Source: Triglochin maritima
Lineage: Eukaryota > Streptophyta > Magnoliopsida > Alismatales > Juncaginaceae
NCBI GenBank assembly: GCA_963682175.1
Contig: OY821772.1
Coordinates: forward strand, 47,824,925-47,888,924
DNA length: 64,000 nt
Direction of reading: 5' to 3'
Shown here piece by piece: positions 12,841 to 23,532 of the stretch. Every line of letters begins with the position of its first letter. The first letter of the stretch is position 1. A program made the position numbers and the translations under genes. The notes below the pieces were generated by a model. The model made no database searches, had not been told where the DNA came from, and was given only the letters and a program-made list of their open reading frames with translations.

Positions 12841-14929
12841 TATTTAAAATTTCAATTAATAGTCATCGGGTCACAGTTGAGGGAAAGACAAGTCGATATC
12901 ATTACACGTCTTCCGTTCTTTAGATGATGATTCAGCACCGCGTCATCCACGTAGACGGGGGATATCTGCTTCGGTCAGGAGGGAGAGAGAGGCATTACGT
13001 CGTCGTGAGGAGGATGATGATTCCTTCGATTATGAGCATGTGGACAGTCCCGACGACGGGAGCGACGATGATGACCCGTATGAGTTAGAGCGCCCGGAGG
13101 TGGAGAGGCAGGGGGAGTATAGCAGAGGACGTGGTCGAGCGGGTAGTTCTACTTCCGCCGGATGGATGGTGCGGAAGGGTAGGGGTGGGAGGTTTACGAC
13201 CGGGGATTCGAGCTCGTGCACTGTAGATCCCCGCGCTCAGAAGAAGAGGAGGATCAAGGACGATTCTTGGATCGTGAGCAGTATGACGCCTGGTGGTCCT
13301 TTAGATGGGAGGGGAGCGTCATTCCTAGTTTCTGGGGTCACATCGCTAGACGGATCTGGGACGGAGAGGATCAGAAGGTTCTAAAGTGCCATAATCGGCA
13401 CAGAGCCTGTACAACACTACAGGGTTGGCGGTCTACACTGAGTGCTGATATCAGAGAGGAGATTAGTGTCACGCATTTGGGGCACTTACCGTACAACATG
13501 TTCCCTTATCTCGACGTGCCTTTGATTTCTGCGTTTGTGGAGCAGTGGCAGCCTGACACCAACACTTTTCACATGCCTTTCGGAAAGATGACGATCATGC
13601 TTCACGATGTTTTCCAGATCCTGCGCATTCCTGTGGATGGTCGTCTGGTTAGTGCTCAGGGGTCGACGTCTGAGCTGAGGTGTTATGTGGCAGAGTTGCT
13701 TGGTGTCACACCTGATGGTCTGCCGAGAGATACAGCTTTATGGAGTGGTGGTGGTGTCGGCATCGACTCCCTTGAGGACCTGTGCAGACGGGCACGACCT
13801 CCGCAGGCCGATGATACACAGTTGACGGCGTACCTATTCTTGATGCTCGGAGCCGTCTTGTTTGTCGACAAGAGTGGTTGTCGGATCAGACCACGCGATC
13901 TATTGGAGGCTAGGGACCCGGACACCGTTCGTGAGTACTCGTAGGGCTCAGCGACGTTGGCATACCTGTACCGTCAGCTTGGGATAGCTAGCCGTGCGGA
14001 TTGTTCTGGGATTGCAGGTTGTCTTACGCTGCTGCAGGCGTGTATATATGAGTACTTTCCCGCATTGCGCCCGCATCGTGAGCGGAAGATTATCGAGGAG
14101 GGTCATCCACGTTCGGGTATGTGGGCCGTCCGGAGCGAGGACAAAAGCGATGGACGATTGCGTTCAATCCGCGCACGGCTAGATCAGATGACTGCATCAG
14201 AGGTATCAAACTTTACACCATTTACATTTATTTATTTAATTTTAAGATGTATTATTATTAATGTGTTAAAGTTTAGGTGGAGTGGTTACCCTATGGTCCT
14301 GACCCAGCAGCGGAGGTCCCGAGGACTTTATTGATGGGCCTTATTCGTTATCGGGATATCATAGAGCCTTATATGCCCGATCGTGTCTTGTGTCAGTTAG
14401 GATATGTTCAGGTGATCCCGGTTGACATCCCAACACCAGAGCATGCGGTGCGGTCTGCGACTGCAGCGACGTATGACGTCAGGTTCCCCGCTTCTACAAC
14501 GGAATCGACTTGACGGACATTTCCGAGATCATGCCGACTGTTCCTTGGCGACTTCAGACGTAGTCGCGACCCCTCCGAGTGTGATGCACGTTATCTTGAT
14601 TGGTTCGGTAGTTACTCACATCCCGACATCGTCCGTGGTGCCTCCCGGAGAGCAGATCGACCACCAGATAGGACGTGTGGCGATCTGGTAATTTTTTCAT
14701 TTTATCTATATTTATTTGTTAATGTACGCTAATGTTAAGGTTATGTGCAGTGGATGGGTAAGATGATACGGGCTGTAGAGCCATTCTTGCAGAGGAGGGA
14801 TGAGCTGCCAGACGATGACATGAGAGCTGCATGCGGAGATTTGGATGAGATCATACAGTCGTGGCATACTCAGTTAGGCATCTCCGACCATGATTCGGAT
14901 GATGAGTAGGCTGATCTGTTGTACCGTAC

Positions 14930-15230
14930 TCTTAGTATTTGCATTTATATTTGTTTATCTGTCGTACGCTTATTATTTGTATTTGTGTTTGTGTTTGCTA
15001 ACATGTCGTACGCTTATTGTTTGTATTTGTGTTTGCTTATCTGTCATACACTTATTATTTTTATTTGTGTTTGCTAACCTATCGTACTATTATATATAAT
15101 GCAAATAAAACAAACATATCAAAACATATTACATAATAAAGCAACACTATATAATGTACAAACATATCAAAACATATTACATAATTGTACAAACATATCC
15201 AAACATATTACATAATTGTTGCCAATATGC
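14930..15230 (+). repeat. AT-rich repeats between the two convergent MULE genes
   Basis: Three copies of a unit containing TCGTACGCTTATT and TTTGTATTTGTGTTTG lie at 14930-15075. Three copies of ACAAACATATCAAAACATAT or close variants lie at 15105-15210. This is the shared 3' end of the two genes, and the last repeats overlap the end of the OTU reading frame. Confidence 0.7.
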
Positions 15231-15851
15231 TATCCTATTTTGGTACTCCAGCTCCCATCCAATAATACTCTCATCTCGTATTTGAAACCACAGAGTCGCT
15301 ATAGGAGGTACGGGGAATCCCTCATTCAAATCCAAACGAATGTAATGAGCGTAACTCCCTAAATGAGCAATAATCAACTCTCTGCACGGTCTCGTCACGG
15401 TAGGCGGACTCTCCCAACGTAGAACTGTAAGATATGGGTACAACGAACCATCATTTCCGAGAGAGAAGAACATAACTGCACACTTGTAAAAATTTGCAAT
15501 GGGAAACAAGTCCGTCCACGTCTCCATGTAGTGATTCTCGCCACAAGGTCCCCCGCCCCAATTAATCCGATGACGAGCCTACGCCACACCGTCGTAGTAT
15601 ATGTGCTCATAAAAAGATGGGTTCGCAGCTACCTCATTTGAAATCGAACGACGGGCGAGTTGCCAATTGTCTTCACCACCATGGAAAACATCGGCGACAC
15701 ATCGAAATCCACAGTTTCCATCAGGATGTACATCATTCCACTGGTGTAGGAATGACATTCCTGGAATCCTATCCGCATATGGGAAGTCGTCTACGTCAGC
15801 ATGTCCAGTCACTACAATATAAACAAAAAATACAGTTACATATAATAACAA
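15177..15851 (-). pseudogene. OTU-type cysteine protease region of the MULE transposase gene
   Basis: An acceptor near 15811 opens VTGHADVDDFPYADR, then DVHPDGNCGFRCVADVFHGG, the Asp/Cys signature of OTU deubiquitinase-like domains. The downstream part (start 15527, stop 15177) includes HYIRLDLNEGFP, which would supply the catalytic His. The two parts share a frame but are separated by TAG at 15579-15581 (VA-stop-ARHR), a nonsense change in the middle of the domain. OTU-like and ULP1-like proteases are known passengers of plant MULEs; their role in transposition is unclear. The upstream exon ends at 15917 with a Gly/Ser/Arg-rich linker. Spliced fusion to the transposase is inferred from GT-AG sites. 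Confidence 0.72.
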
Positions 15852-16050
15852 AAAGATACATATTTACTGAAATAAATAACAAAATTATAATAACAATAAA
15901 TATAGGGATGATATACCTGATCCTCCCCTCACAGACGAAGAACCAGAAGATCGACCACGACCTTTGCTTCCACTACCAGAAGAACGACCACAACCTCTAC
16001 TACCACTACCTGAAGATCGACCACTACCTCGCTCTGCATACTCAAACGCA

Positions 16051-17820
16051 CTAGGGTCCCGTCGTGCCGACTTTCCCCTTGGTCGACCTCGTAGCTTTGT
16101 TTTTTTCTGCAGGCTCTCTCAAATTCGAATGTTCGGGGTGTAGCTGCTCGAATAAAACCCGAGAGGCAGATCGAATTACGGTAAGGTCACTTCCTGCAAT
16201 CTCATCAACCAGGCTGCGAAAATGTTCGGCGTCTTGAGCTGCCTGAGACACAAACTTTGCGTTCCCGGCTCCTTCCCCAATGACAAGTGTCCTCCAGAAC
16301 GGATGAATCTGCTCTAAGTAAATTCCGTTGTCTGATTCAAGACATCCGCGGATGGTACATGCGCAAGGTATCCCATGAGAAGTCAGAAAAGCGCACTCGC
16401 AACGATATTCAACTTCATCATCTAACTGTTGCATTCTCTTCACCTCCTGACTCAGCAATTGCAAGCAGTGATGTGAAACTCGACCATTTATGTGACGATA
16501 TAGAGCATGTCCGAAATTAGTCAAATTTCGCCGTCTCGAGTCTTCAAGAAAGTTTCGAATATTCGTCAGCTGCATTTCAATAGCCGCGTTCACGCGTTCG
16601 AAAAGAGTGTCCAGAGCTGCTGTCGATGTAGAAATCCACTCTTTTAGAGCAGAATGAACACTTTCGACCCTACAATTCGTGGTGTTCCCAAAATGAAGGA
16701 TTTTGTTCGTCCAATTCAGCACAAAGTTTTCTTTATGCACCAACCACGTGGTGTCCAGATACTCCGTGATAGCCGGCCACGATCTATACAAATCTTTCAG
16801 AGCATACAAAGCTCTATCATACATGGCTTCTGAAGTAGAAAGCATGATTTTCCTCCATCTTCCACGCCTCAAAGTCTCTGCCATCTGCTTATTCTTGCCG
16901 AATACGTGGTATGCGTAGTTGAATACGTCTTTGTTGATGTGCCATGTGCAGAGTAAATGAGCAGAGTCAGGAAAAACCTCTCTCACTGGTCGCATAAGGC
17001 CTAACTCCCGGTCTGTTATTATTGCAGTCGGGCTAACAGTCCCCAATAACAGATCTCGCAACTTCTCCATCACCCACAGATAACTGGAGTAAGATTCATC
17101 CATCAAAATCGCATATCCAATAAGGAAATTCATGTTTGTTGGTGTGACCCCAATCATTTCGAACAAAGGCATCTTATACTTGTTCGTCTTGTAAGTCGAA
17201 TCCATGCAGATAACGAAAGGATATGTCCGCAACAACTGGACTGACGTCGGATGTGCCAAAAAAACGTGACTGGCGACATCAGTTTCTGGATCCGCCATAA
17301 TCCAATGTAAGTACTCACACTGCACTGCTTGATAGAGAAACTGCTGGACGGGATTCCGGTCTTCAGATTTTGTCCTCCTCATGTAATCTCTGAAATTATA
17401 AATATGCCTTTGATTTGGATTGTCCTCCGGGAATTTTTCTTTTACTGCCTTCAAGATGTTCCGTGGTTTTGTTTGCGCCTCAGTCATATCACGAACAATC
17501 TTCTTCGCCCCAGAACTTAGACCACTAATTTGACGATGACCCTCTGGATAAACTGTCAGTCTGTGGTTGTGATGTCCGTGAGCACTATTAAAAACCACAA
17601 CACATTCATCACGATCTCGTCGCTCCACCACTTTTATTAAGAAACGGCAACCGCAACCCTTTCTTTTGGTGTTTCTTCGAAGTGCAGTATCCATATCCCG
17701 AGACTCCATTTGATTTGGCCGGTCGCATCTCAAATAACAATCCATCCGACTATCTGATCTTGTTTTGTACGACGACACGACCAAAAAAACCCAGCTCCAA
17801 TAGCTACTTGTTTGACCCAT
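16051..17820 (-). pseudogene. MULE transposase (MuDR/FAR1-like, DDE + SWIM)
   Basis: An open frame of 589 codons. Order: an N-terminal Cys/His DNA-binding region (C28/C32, C56/C58, HGHHNH at 81-86), the MULE catalytic core with D207 in CMDSTYKTNKY, D270 in TDRELG, CTWH at 291-294 and E386 in VESVHSALK, then a SWIM-type zinc motif with C474/C476 and C486/C488. All three acidic catalytic residues are present. The ORF start is not the real N-terminus: upstream coding sequence (VPLEDFGGGVDY, from about 17910) is in another frame, with a 7-bp homopolymer at 17783-17789 at the switch. Near the C-terminus a second 7-bp homopolymer at 16100-16106 moves the frame again, away from the RGRPRGKSARRDP linker that leads to the OTU exons. 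Confidence 0.85.
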
Positions 17821-17948
17821 TTACTTGCTTCATCGATTGTTTCAAAGATTTGTGTAGTTTGAAATAACTCACTGTAATCCACTCCACCACCGAAATCTTC
17901 CAACGGAACCTACAAAAATAAAATCAAAATTAAAAAATTAAAAAAAAA

Positions 17949-18205
17949 TCAGGCGTCTGGATTAAACGCCTACCCCATGAGGGGGCGTCTGCGTTAAACG
18001 CCCTCCCCAAGGGTGAGGCGTCTGCGTAGGACGCCTGACCGAAGGGAAGGGCGTCTACTAAAGACGCCTTACCCAAGGGGAGGACGTCTACATAAGACGC
18101 CTCTCCCATTGCGTAGGCGTCTGCGTTAGACGCCTAGGCCAAGGGGAGGGCGTCCTACGCAGACTCTCTCACCTTGGGGGAGGCGTGTAATGCAGATGCT
18201 CGGCC
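17949..18205 (-). repeat. Tandem GC-rich hairpin array in the transposase gene's first intron
   Basis: Six to seven units of about 33 bp. Each is an inverted repeat with AGGCGTCT and AGACGCCT (or one-base variant) arms about 6 bp apart, separated by spacers such as CCCCAAGGG. The array ends about 30 bp before the donor of the first exon. It mirrors the array at 12366-12535 in position and core motif. Confidence 0.88.
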
Positions 18206-18231
18206 CAAAATTTGTCCCGCGTCAGGCTTAC

Positions 18232-18261
18232 CTCACCGGATGCATCACCCTCGCCAGACAT
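18232..18261 (-). pseudogene. First coding exon of the MULE transposase gene
   Basis: ATG at 18261-18259 opens ten codons (MSGEGDASGE) ending in GAG and a GTAAG donor. The next exon probably begins near 17910 after a TTTTGTAG acceptor. The tiny acidic first exon next to the terminal repeat parallels the PMD gene at the other end. Listed as part of a broken gene because of the downstream frameshifts. Confidence 0.6.
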
Positions 18262-18414
18262 TTTCGTGGTGTTTTTACTGATAAATTATGAATATACAAG
18301 ACCGTAAGCCTAATTTATAGACACGGGACAATATGAGTATTAAATATATGGTTAAGGGCAGTTTGGTAATTTCAATGAGCGATTTAAGTAGTTTTGGGCA
18401 ACGTTTAGTATTTC

Positions 18415-18423
18415 CAAATGCTT
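18415..18423. repeat. Right 9-bp target-site duplication of the MULE
   Basis: CAAATGCTT, identical to 12113-12121. It fixes the right boundary of the element. Confidence 0.85.
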
Positions 18424-18820
18424 CAAACGTCTGAAATCTGATTGTCTGATCCGTTTCTTTCACGAACGTTGGTTTTTTGTACTTGCTTGTACCAAACATG
18501 TTGTAAACTAATATATACACTTTTCTTGGGGATGTTTAAAAACCATTTTTGTGTTTGTATCCCTTAAATCATGTAAATTAGATTCTACGATATAAACTTA
18601 TAATGGTTCTTCTGCCCTTCGGTTTTCTGATGGACGCATGCTATCCTTCTCATCTTAGCATGCTTTCTTTCCAAGATCACGAGCCTACTCTCATCTTAGC
18701 ATGTTTGGTTTCCTATATCTCTTCTTTATATATGCTATCTTTATCATGATTTAGGTGGAAAACTAATTGGTGGCTACATCATAACAAATGACTAATGAGT
18801 TGTCTATGTGTGTCCATATC
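18424..18820. other. Short intergenic stretch; nothing recognised
   Basis: AT-rich, with CATCTTAGCATG repeated about 40 bp apart near 18650-18700. No gene or element boundary was identified. Confidence 0.5.
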
Positions 18821-19541
18821 AAGGTTTTAAAAATCAGATCGGACAGGATCGGACGGTTCGACTTGGTCGAACCGTGAACCGATGGTCCAGCAACCGATTC
18901 AGCTAAAAAATCGAGTCTCTAATCTAACCGTTCTGAACCGGGTATGACTGTTCCGAACCGGATTAGACCTCAAGTCATTGTTGATGATCTTGAAAGTTGG
19001 TTGGAAGGAGTTCACATTCAAGATCTCATAGAAGATGTGGATTCAAAATCAAATTGATGCTATCTTTAAGAAGTCCAACATCAAAATTTCTTGCTATTTC
19101 TACAATAAATATATATTTTAGAGAAACCAAGGCATACTTCTATATGATTTGGTATGATGTGTAGATGACTAGATGATGTCATGGATAATATTGAAGGTTG
19201 ATTTTGGTTTAAATTCTTAATCCAAATCACGTTTTCTCTCATTCTTCAAGCAAATTTGTTGAGTTAAGTAAAGATAGCAAATTTGTTGAGTTAAACAAAT
19301 TGTGTTTAATATCATGAATTATATTTAACGTTTGGTGTGTATTAAATGATATTACAGAAATCGGTTCAAACCGGTCCGACCACCGGTCAAACTGCTAATA
19401 TTTATTCGGTCTGGTCCAACTTCGGGTCTAAAAAATGTTGATGTTACCAACGGTCCGACCGTGATTGGACCATGGTTCGACCACATTGAATCAAAATCAA
19501 AACTTTATTGGTTCGATGACCGGTTCGTTTTTTAATATCTT
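18821..19541. mobile_element. Degenerate non-autonomous terminal-inverted-repeat element
   Basis: Both ends are rich in GGTTCGAACCG, CCGGTCCGACC and CGGTTCGA motifs. Read inward, the left end (AAGGTTTTAAAAATCAGATC) and the right end (TAAGATATTAAAAAACGAACC) are similar, while the centre is AT-rich and non-coding. This layout, GTTTTAAAAA followed by CCGG/GGTCCG-rich arms, is a common plant repeat type, but I cannot assign the superfamily and saw no clear target duplication. Confidence 0.45.
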
Positions 19542-19547
19542 AGTCCA

Positions 19548-19551
<4 letters not shown>

Positions 19552-19599
<48 letters not shown>
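19552..19599. repeat. TA microsatellite
   Basis: An uninterrupted run of about 23-24 TA dinucleotides directly abuts the left end of a MITE. TA-rich sequence resumes on the other side at about 19806. Confidence 0.9.
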
Positions 19600-19603
<4 letters not shown>

Positions 19604-19805
19604 CAAGCTCTAGTGAACCCAGGGCTAGTCAAATTTAGTTTAAGCCACATACAATCTCACCATTGGATCTTATTTAAAGTTAATCTCACCATTCATTAGC
19701 ATGACCATTTTTTTCTTAATCTACATTACATTTTGAAATGAGTGGTGGATATTGTGGGGGTTTAATTTAGTTTGATTAAGCCCTGGGCTCACTTGAGAAT
19801 TCCTG
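19600..19805 (+). mobile_element. MITE copy 1 of a TA-microsatellite-associated family
   Basis: About 206 bp, flanked by TA repeats, with imperfect terminal inverted repeats. The left end has CTCTAGTGAACCCAGGGCT; the right end read inward has CTCAAGTGAGCCCAGGGCTT. The interior includes CAATCTCACCATTGGATCTT and GAAATGAGTGGTGGATATTG, both conserved in two other copies in this window. No coding capacity. Rice Micron elements have a similar preference for TA repeats; that comparison is an analogy only. Confidence 0.82.
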
Positions 19806-21798
19806 TATATATATATACACACACATATATATACACACATATATATATACTATGTTTTAAAAATCTTTTCTTGTAGAAAGAATAATGTCACTTCCAGTCC
19901 TTTCTATCATTATCTTAGAGAAAATGAGACGGTCGCACATAAGTATTGTAGGGAATTATGAGGGGAAAAGGAAAAATAAGATAAATATCAAATGAGAGAA
20001 GAATTCTAAGCGTTTCACATAAAAATGTTATCTTAAAGTGTATTTTGATCGGCCATTTTTTTAATTAGAAACCTTTGAAATCAACTGTCTATAAATAATT
20101 CATATATGACGTCATTTCGTTCCTTTGTTTAAATAAGCAACTAAAAATATCAAACCAATCTCGATATAATATATGGTTTTCAAAAATATTTGGAAGCAAT
20201 AAAATGACGTTTTGTTTACGTAATATGTAATTGCCAAATTCTAACTCTTAAATTAATGAGATTCATTTTTCGATAACTTGGTAGCAAAATGATATCCCAA
20301 ACTCCGACGAGAACTCAGGGACATTAATTTTATATACAACGAAATCATCGTCCAGTGAAATATTTGTATGTTTTAATGACAAGTAAAACATCAATTGAAA
20401 TGTTGCATCCAAATGCACTTATGAAACATGATATTCTAAACTTGAATGAACTCCATGCCCAGAGAGTGATCGTTGCTTATGTCATTATCCGTTAGACCTC
20501 TCATTCTTTATAACAAATTTTATGTGGGTGTTAACTACTCGAGTGAAATTTTGAACCAAAAATATAATCTTATTTTATTATTAAATAATAAAAAATTATA
20601 AATAGAACAATAAAGAATTCAAGTCGAGTTTCAATTTTTTCGAGTTCGAACAACTCATTTGTCAAACCAAGTCGAAAGTTTTTTTTTTTGATTTTTCATC
20701 AAAATCTTTCATTTTGAAGTTAAACTAGAATTGAAAGTTTTTCGAATCGAGTTAACGAGCCAAACCAAAGTTTGTAGTCCTAAACTTTCAAGGTCCAAAA
20801 GAAGTACAAATGACTTTCAAAAAAACAAAAAAGATGTACAAATGGGTTCACTTAGCTTTAAAGTTTAAGTGGACACACCAACATCAACTTAAACAAATTA
20901 TATGTGGAATTTCTTTTCCAATGTTACGTAGCAATCTTAAAATAAATATATCTCCTTATTTTTCATCTTATAGTCTTTCTTTTCTTTCAACTTGGCAATT
21001 GAATGACACGGTCGTTCAAAAACTTCATTGTACTCTCCTGACCACCAATTCACGAAAAGACTTCGAGAAATAACTTCACAAACACTAATAACGAATTTCC
21101 AAAACTATCCGGACTATTCTGCAAAACAAAAAAGAAAACGAAACTTACCGAAAGAAAAATCAAACCAAAACCCAGAGAAGAGAATCCAACAAACTCCCAT
21201 ACAAAAGAAAGTTATACCAATTCCCCACCACTATTATTTAATGGTGTTATATATGATGCGGGACCCACACCGACATGATCATCCACCGTCCATTCCATCT
21301 TTGGAAACCCGAATCTATGTCGCTATCATGTTATTGCCGCATCATCTCACCGCCGGCAGACTTGGAATCTCTCAACATCATCTAACCGCCGGAATCGCAT
21401 CCCCGGTCTTTCTTCTACGCGTGTCTCTTTTTTTTACTGTTTAGGTTTTTTTTTAGTCCACTTGCTAGCACCATGGTGCTCGAAAAGTACTCTTTCTTTT
21501 TCTTTTGCCTGCGACCTTTTTAGTTTTGTTTATATTTGTTGGGTCGGGTATGGAATGAGTATCGTTTATGACCTATTTTAACACGTTTGAATTTATCAAA
21601 ATTGTTCAATGAGTTGGATGGATATATAGATTAGTTTTAACTCGGTTACTCTAATATTTCACCATAATAAACACATATCATATATGAAAATGTTTTGTCT
21701 TTCGGATCTTGTTTTATACCTTTTGCATGATTATGTATTATTGTGCACTTATATATATTGCTCCAACTCTAATAGCCTAATAGGTGTTACTTGTGACG
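19806..21798. other. AT-rich intergenic DNA; no gene seen
   Basis: Only short frames on both strands. The region 20630-20770 contains repeated CGAGTT and TCGAA phrases like the debris of an old repeat. Nothing assignable. Confidence 0.55.
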
Positions 21799-21803
21799 GT
21801 AAG

Positions 21804-22729
21804 TATTACATAGTTGTGCGGTGACAGTCGCACACGCCCGCACAGCACTGTGCGCGCGCATATACATGCACACACAGTCAGCTATTCTGCGCGCGAGACA
21901 ACATCGACTGGTTTCGTCCTGCCTTGGGCTTGTCAGGGAAGCGGCTTCAGCTCCCAACCAGCCCTACGCTCCCAACTGCATATAAGTGCAGTCTCGTAGG
22001 CGCTCACCTTCGAGTTGAAGTCTCTCCCCCATATGGCATCTATGCGCATATGGCCACCCGATGTTTCCCCAAACAGTCTGCACGCATCAACACCCCCTGG
22101 CGGAAGACTTTAAAGGTGTGACAAACTCTCCTCCCTTTAAAATCGTGCACGTCCTTGTGCACAACTTACTTATCACCATCCAGGCATTCTGCGAGTGGGA
22201 ATATATGCCCCATCATTCCTCTCTGAGGTTTCCTGGCTACTTACGTTCGCCCACAAGCACATGACCAACTACATAGCTTCTGGACTGGAACTTGGGAGTT
22301 TCTCAAACCGTCTGATACACCTTAGATGTACAAGCTCCCCTGCTACTCGCCTCTTGCAAGTCTTTCACGGGACATCTCAGGATGTATAGGTTTGACTCTG
22401 ATACCAATTATTACGGAGTTGTGCGGTGACAGTGGCACATGCCCGCACAGCACTGCGCGCGCACGCATATACATGCACACACAGCCATCTATTCTGCGTG
22501 CGAGACAACATCGACTGGTTTCGCCCTGCCTTGGACTCGTCAGGGAAACGACTTCAGCTCCCAACCAGCCCTACGCTCCCAACTGCATATAGGTGCAGTC
22601 CCGTAGGCGCTCACCTTCGAGTTGAAGTCTCTCCTTCATATAGCATCTATGCTCATATGACCACCCGATGTTCCTCAAACAGCCTACACGCATCAACACC
22701 CCCTGGCGGAAGACTTTAAGGGTGTGACA
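21804..22729 (-). mobile_element. TRIM retrotransposon (miniature, non-coding)
   Basis: A 926-bp element with direct LTRs at 21804-22123 and 22409-22729, about 90% similar by eye. In its own (minus) orientation it starts TGTCACACCC. The 5' LTR is followed by a primer-binding site TGGTATCAGAG (complement at 22396-22406), matching the 3' end of initiator Met-tRNA, and the 3' LTR is preceded by a polypurine tract (complement CTCTCCTCCCTTT at 22126-22138). The 5-bp target duplication GTAAG lies at 21799-21803 and 22730-22734. The internal region of about 285 bp has no coding capacity. This is the definition of a terminal-repeat retrotransposon in miniature, mobilised by another element's proteins. 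Confidence 0.92.
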
Positions 22730-22734
22730 GTAAG

Positions 22735-23278
22735 TGTATGAATAATTAATAGAACGGGATGCAACTTGCAAGTATGCCCCAAGTCCTAACCCACCTCCAT
22801 CTTTTGTCTACAAACATATATGTTCGGTTTAGCTTGCCCTAACCGTCTAGGCAATCATTAGTGTAATCGCATATTATGCCATCGTAATATATCACTTTTC
22901 TTTCTGAACAATCAAGAAAAAATGGTCGACCCAACACATATAGTATTGGTATGTTTGTTCCTATCCTTCACTTCGCAAATATTTATATATATTATGTGAC
23001 TATGTCACTAAAATATATCCACGTTATCTGATTGACACAATTAGTTTGATTATTATGATTTACAAATTTAATGTTTCATCCCTATTCGATAAGGAATTTA
23101 CATACTTGTATCCTTTATTTACTCAATAAGCTCCATCGGAGTAACATTTCAATTTATTTTATTTTATTTACATTTGTATGTACTTTCCTTTGCATATAAG
23201 AGGTTGAATCAAATCTAGTGTCATAGTCAACTTAAGTTGTACGGTGGTAATGATAATTTACGATGTAGAAGATAATAT

Positions 23279-23280
<2 letters not shown>
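22735..23280. other. AT-rich intergenic DNA; no gene seen
   Basis: No open frame of note and no family recognised between the TRIM and the next TA microsatellite. Confidence 0.55.

Positions 23281-23328
<48 letters not shown>
23281..23328. repeat. TA microsatellite
   Basis: A TA repeat of about 24 units next to MITE copy 2. TA repeats continue on the far side at about 23533-23550. Confidence 0.9.
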
Positions 23329-23331
<3 letters not shown>

Positions 23332-23532
23332 GAATTCCTTAGTGAGCCCAGAGCTCAACTTTTCTAAATTAAGCCCCTACAATATCTACCACTCATTTTA
23401 AATTGTAAGGTAGATTAAGAAAAAAACGGTTATGCTAATGAATGATGAGATTAACTGTAAATAAGATCCAACGGTGAGATTGTAGGGGGTTTAAACTAAA
23501 TTTGATGAGTCATGGGCTCACTAGAGCTTGAC
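23329..23532 (-). mobile_element. MITE copy 2 (inverted)
   Basis: Reverse complement of the element at 19600-19805. It has AGTGAGCCCAGAGCTCAACTT at its left end, AATATCTACCACTCATTT and AAGATCCAACGGTGAGATTG inside, and GGGCTCACTAGAGCTTGA at its right end. It is again flanked on both sides by TA repeats. Confidence 0.82.

Larger units (their letters stand above)
12270..14909 (+). pseudogene. Plant mobile domain (PMD, MAIN-like) gene of the MULE, broken
   Basis: The short first exon is 12270-12323 (starts MSRRPGKQ, donor GT at 12324). After an AT-rich intron an acidic, Arg-rich segment runs from about 12924. The PMD core follows (HIARRIWDGED, LGHLPYNMFPYLDVPLISAF, FGKMTIMLHDVFQILRIPVDG), then LAYLYRQLGIASRADCSGIA and CLTLLQACIYEYFPALRP. 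Introns are visible at about 14202-14275 and 14692-14749, and the last piece ends with an acidic tail and TAG at 14907. PMD proteins (MAIN/MAIL1) act in genome stability and silencing in plants and also occur in transposons. Lesions: a 5-bp duplication GGGAG at 13307-13316 shifts the frame into the domain, TAG at 13942-13944 stands where the family has Trp, and further frame changes occur near 14515. The exact exon 1 to exon 2 phase is not resolved. Confidence 0.75.
12122..18414. mobile_element. Mutator-like element with PMD gene and transposase/OTU gene
   Basis: A 6.29-kb element bounded by CAAATGCTT duplications and by imperfect terminal inverted repeats of about 65 bp (12122-12187 and 18353-18414). 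Both ends contain CTAAAC, then ACTTAAATCG, then TTGAAATTA, then TGCCCTT when read inward. The left half carries a plant-mobile-domain gene on +, and the right half carries a MULE transposase followed by an OTU-type protease region on -, so the two genes converge near 15000. Both genes begin with a very short first exon next to the repeat and then an intron holding a GC-rich palindrome array. Several lesions break both reading frames, so the copy is probably not autonomous now. Confidence 0.88.

Noticed and set aside
21804..22729. Cassandra-type TRIM
   Set aside because: Cassandra LTRs carry 5S rRNA-like promoter sequence, and none was seen here.
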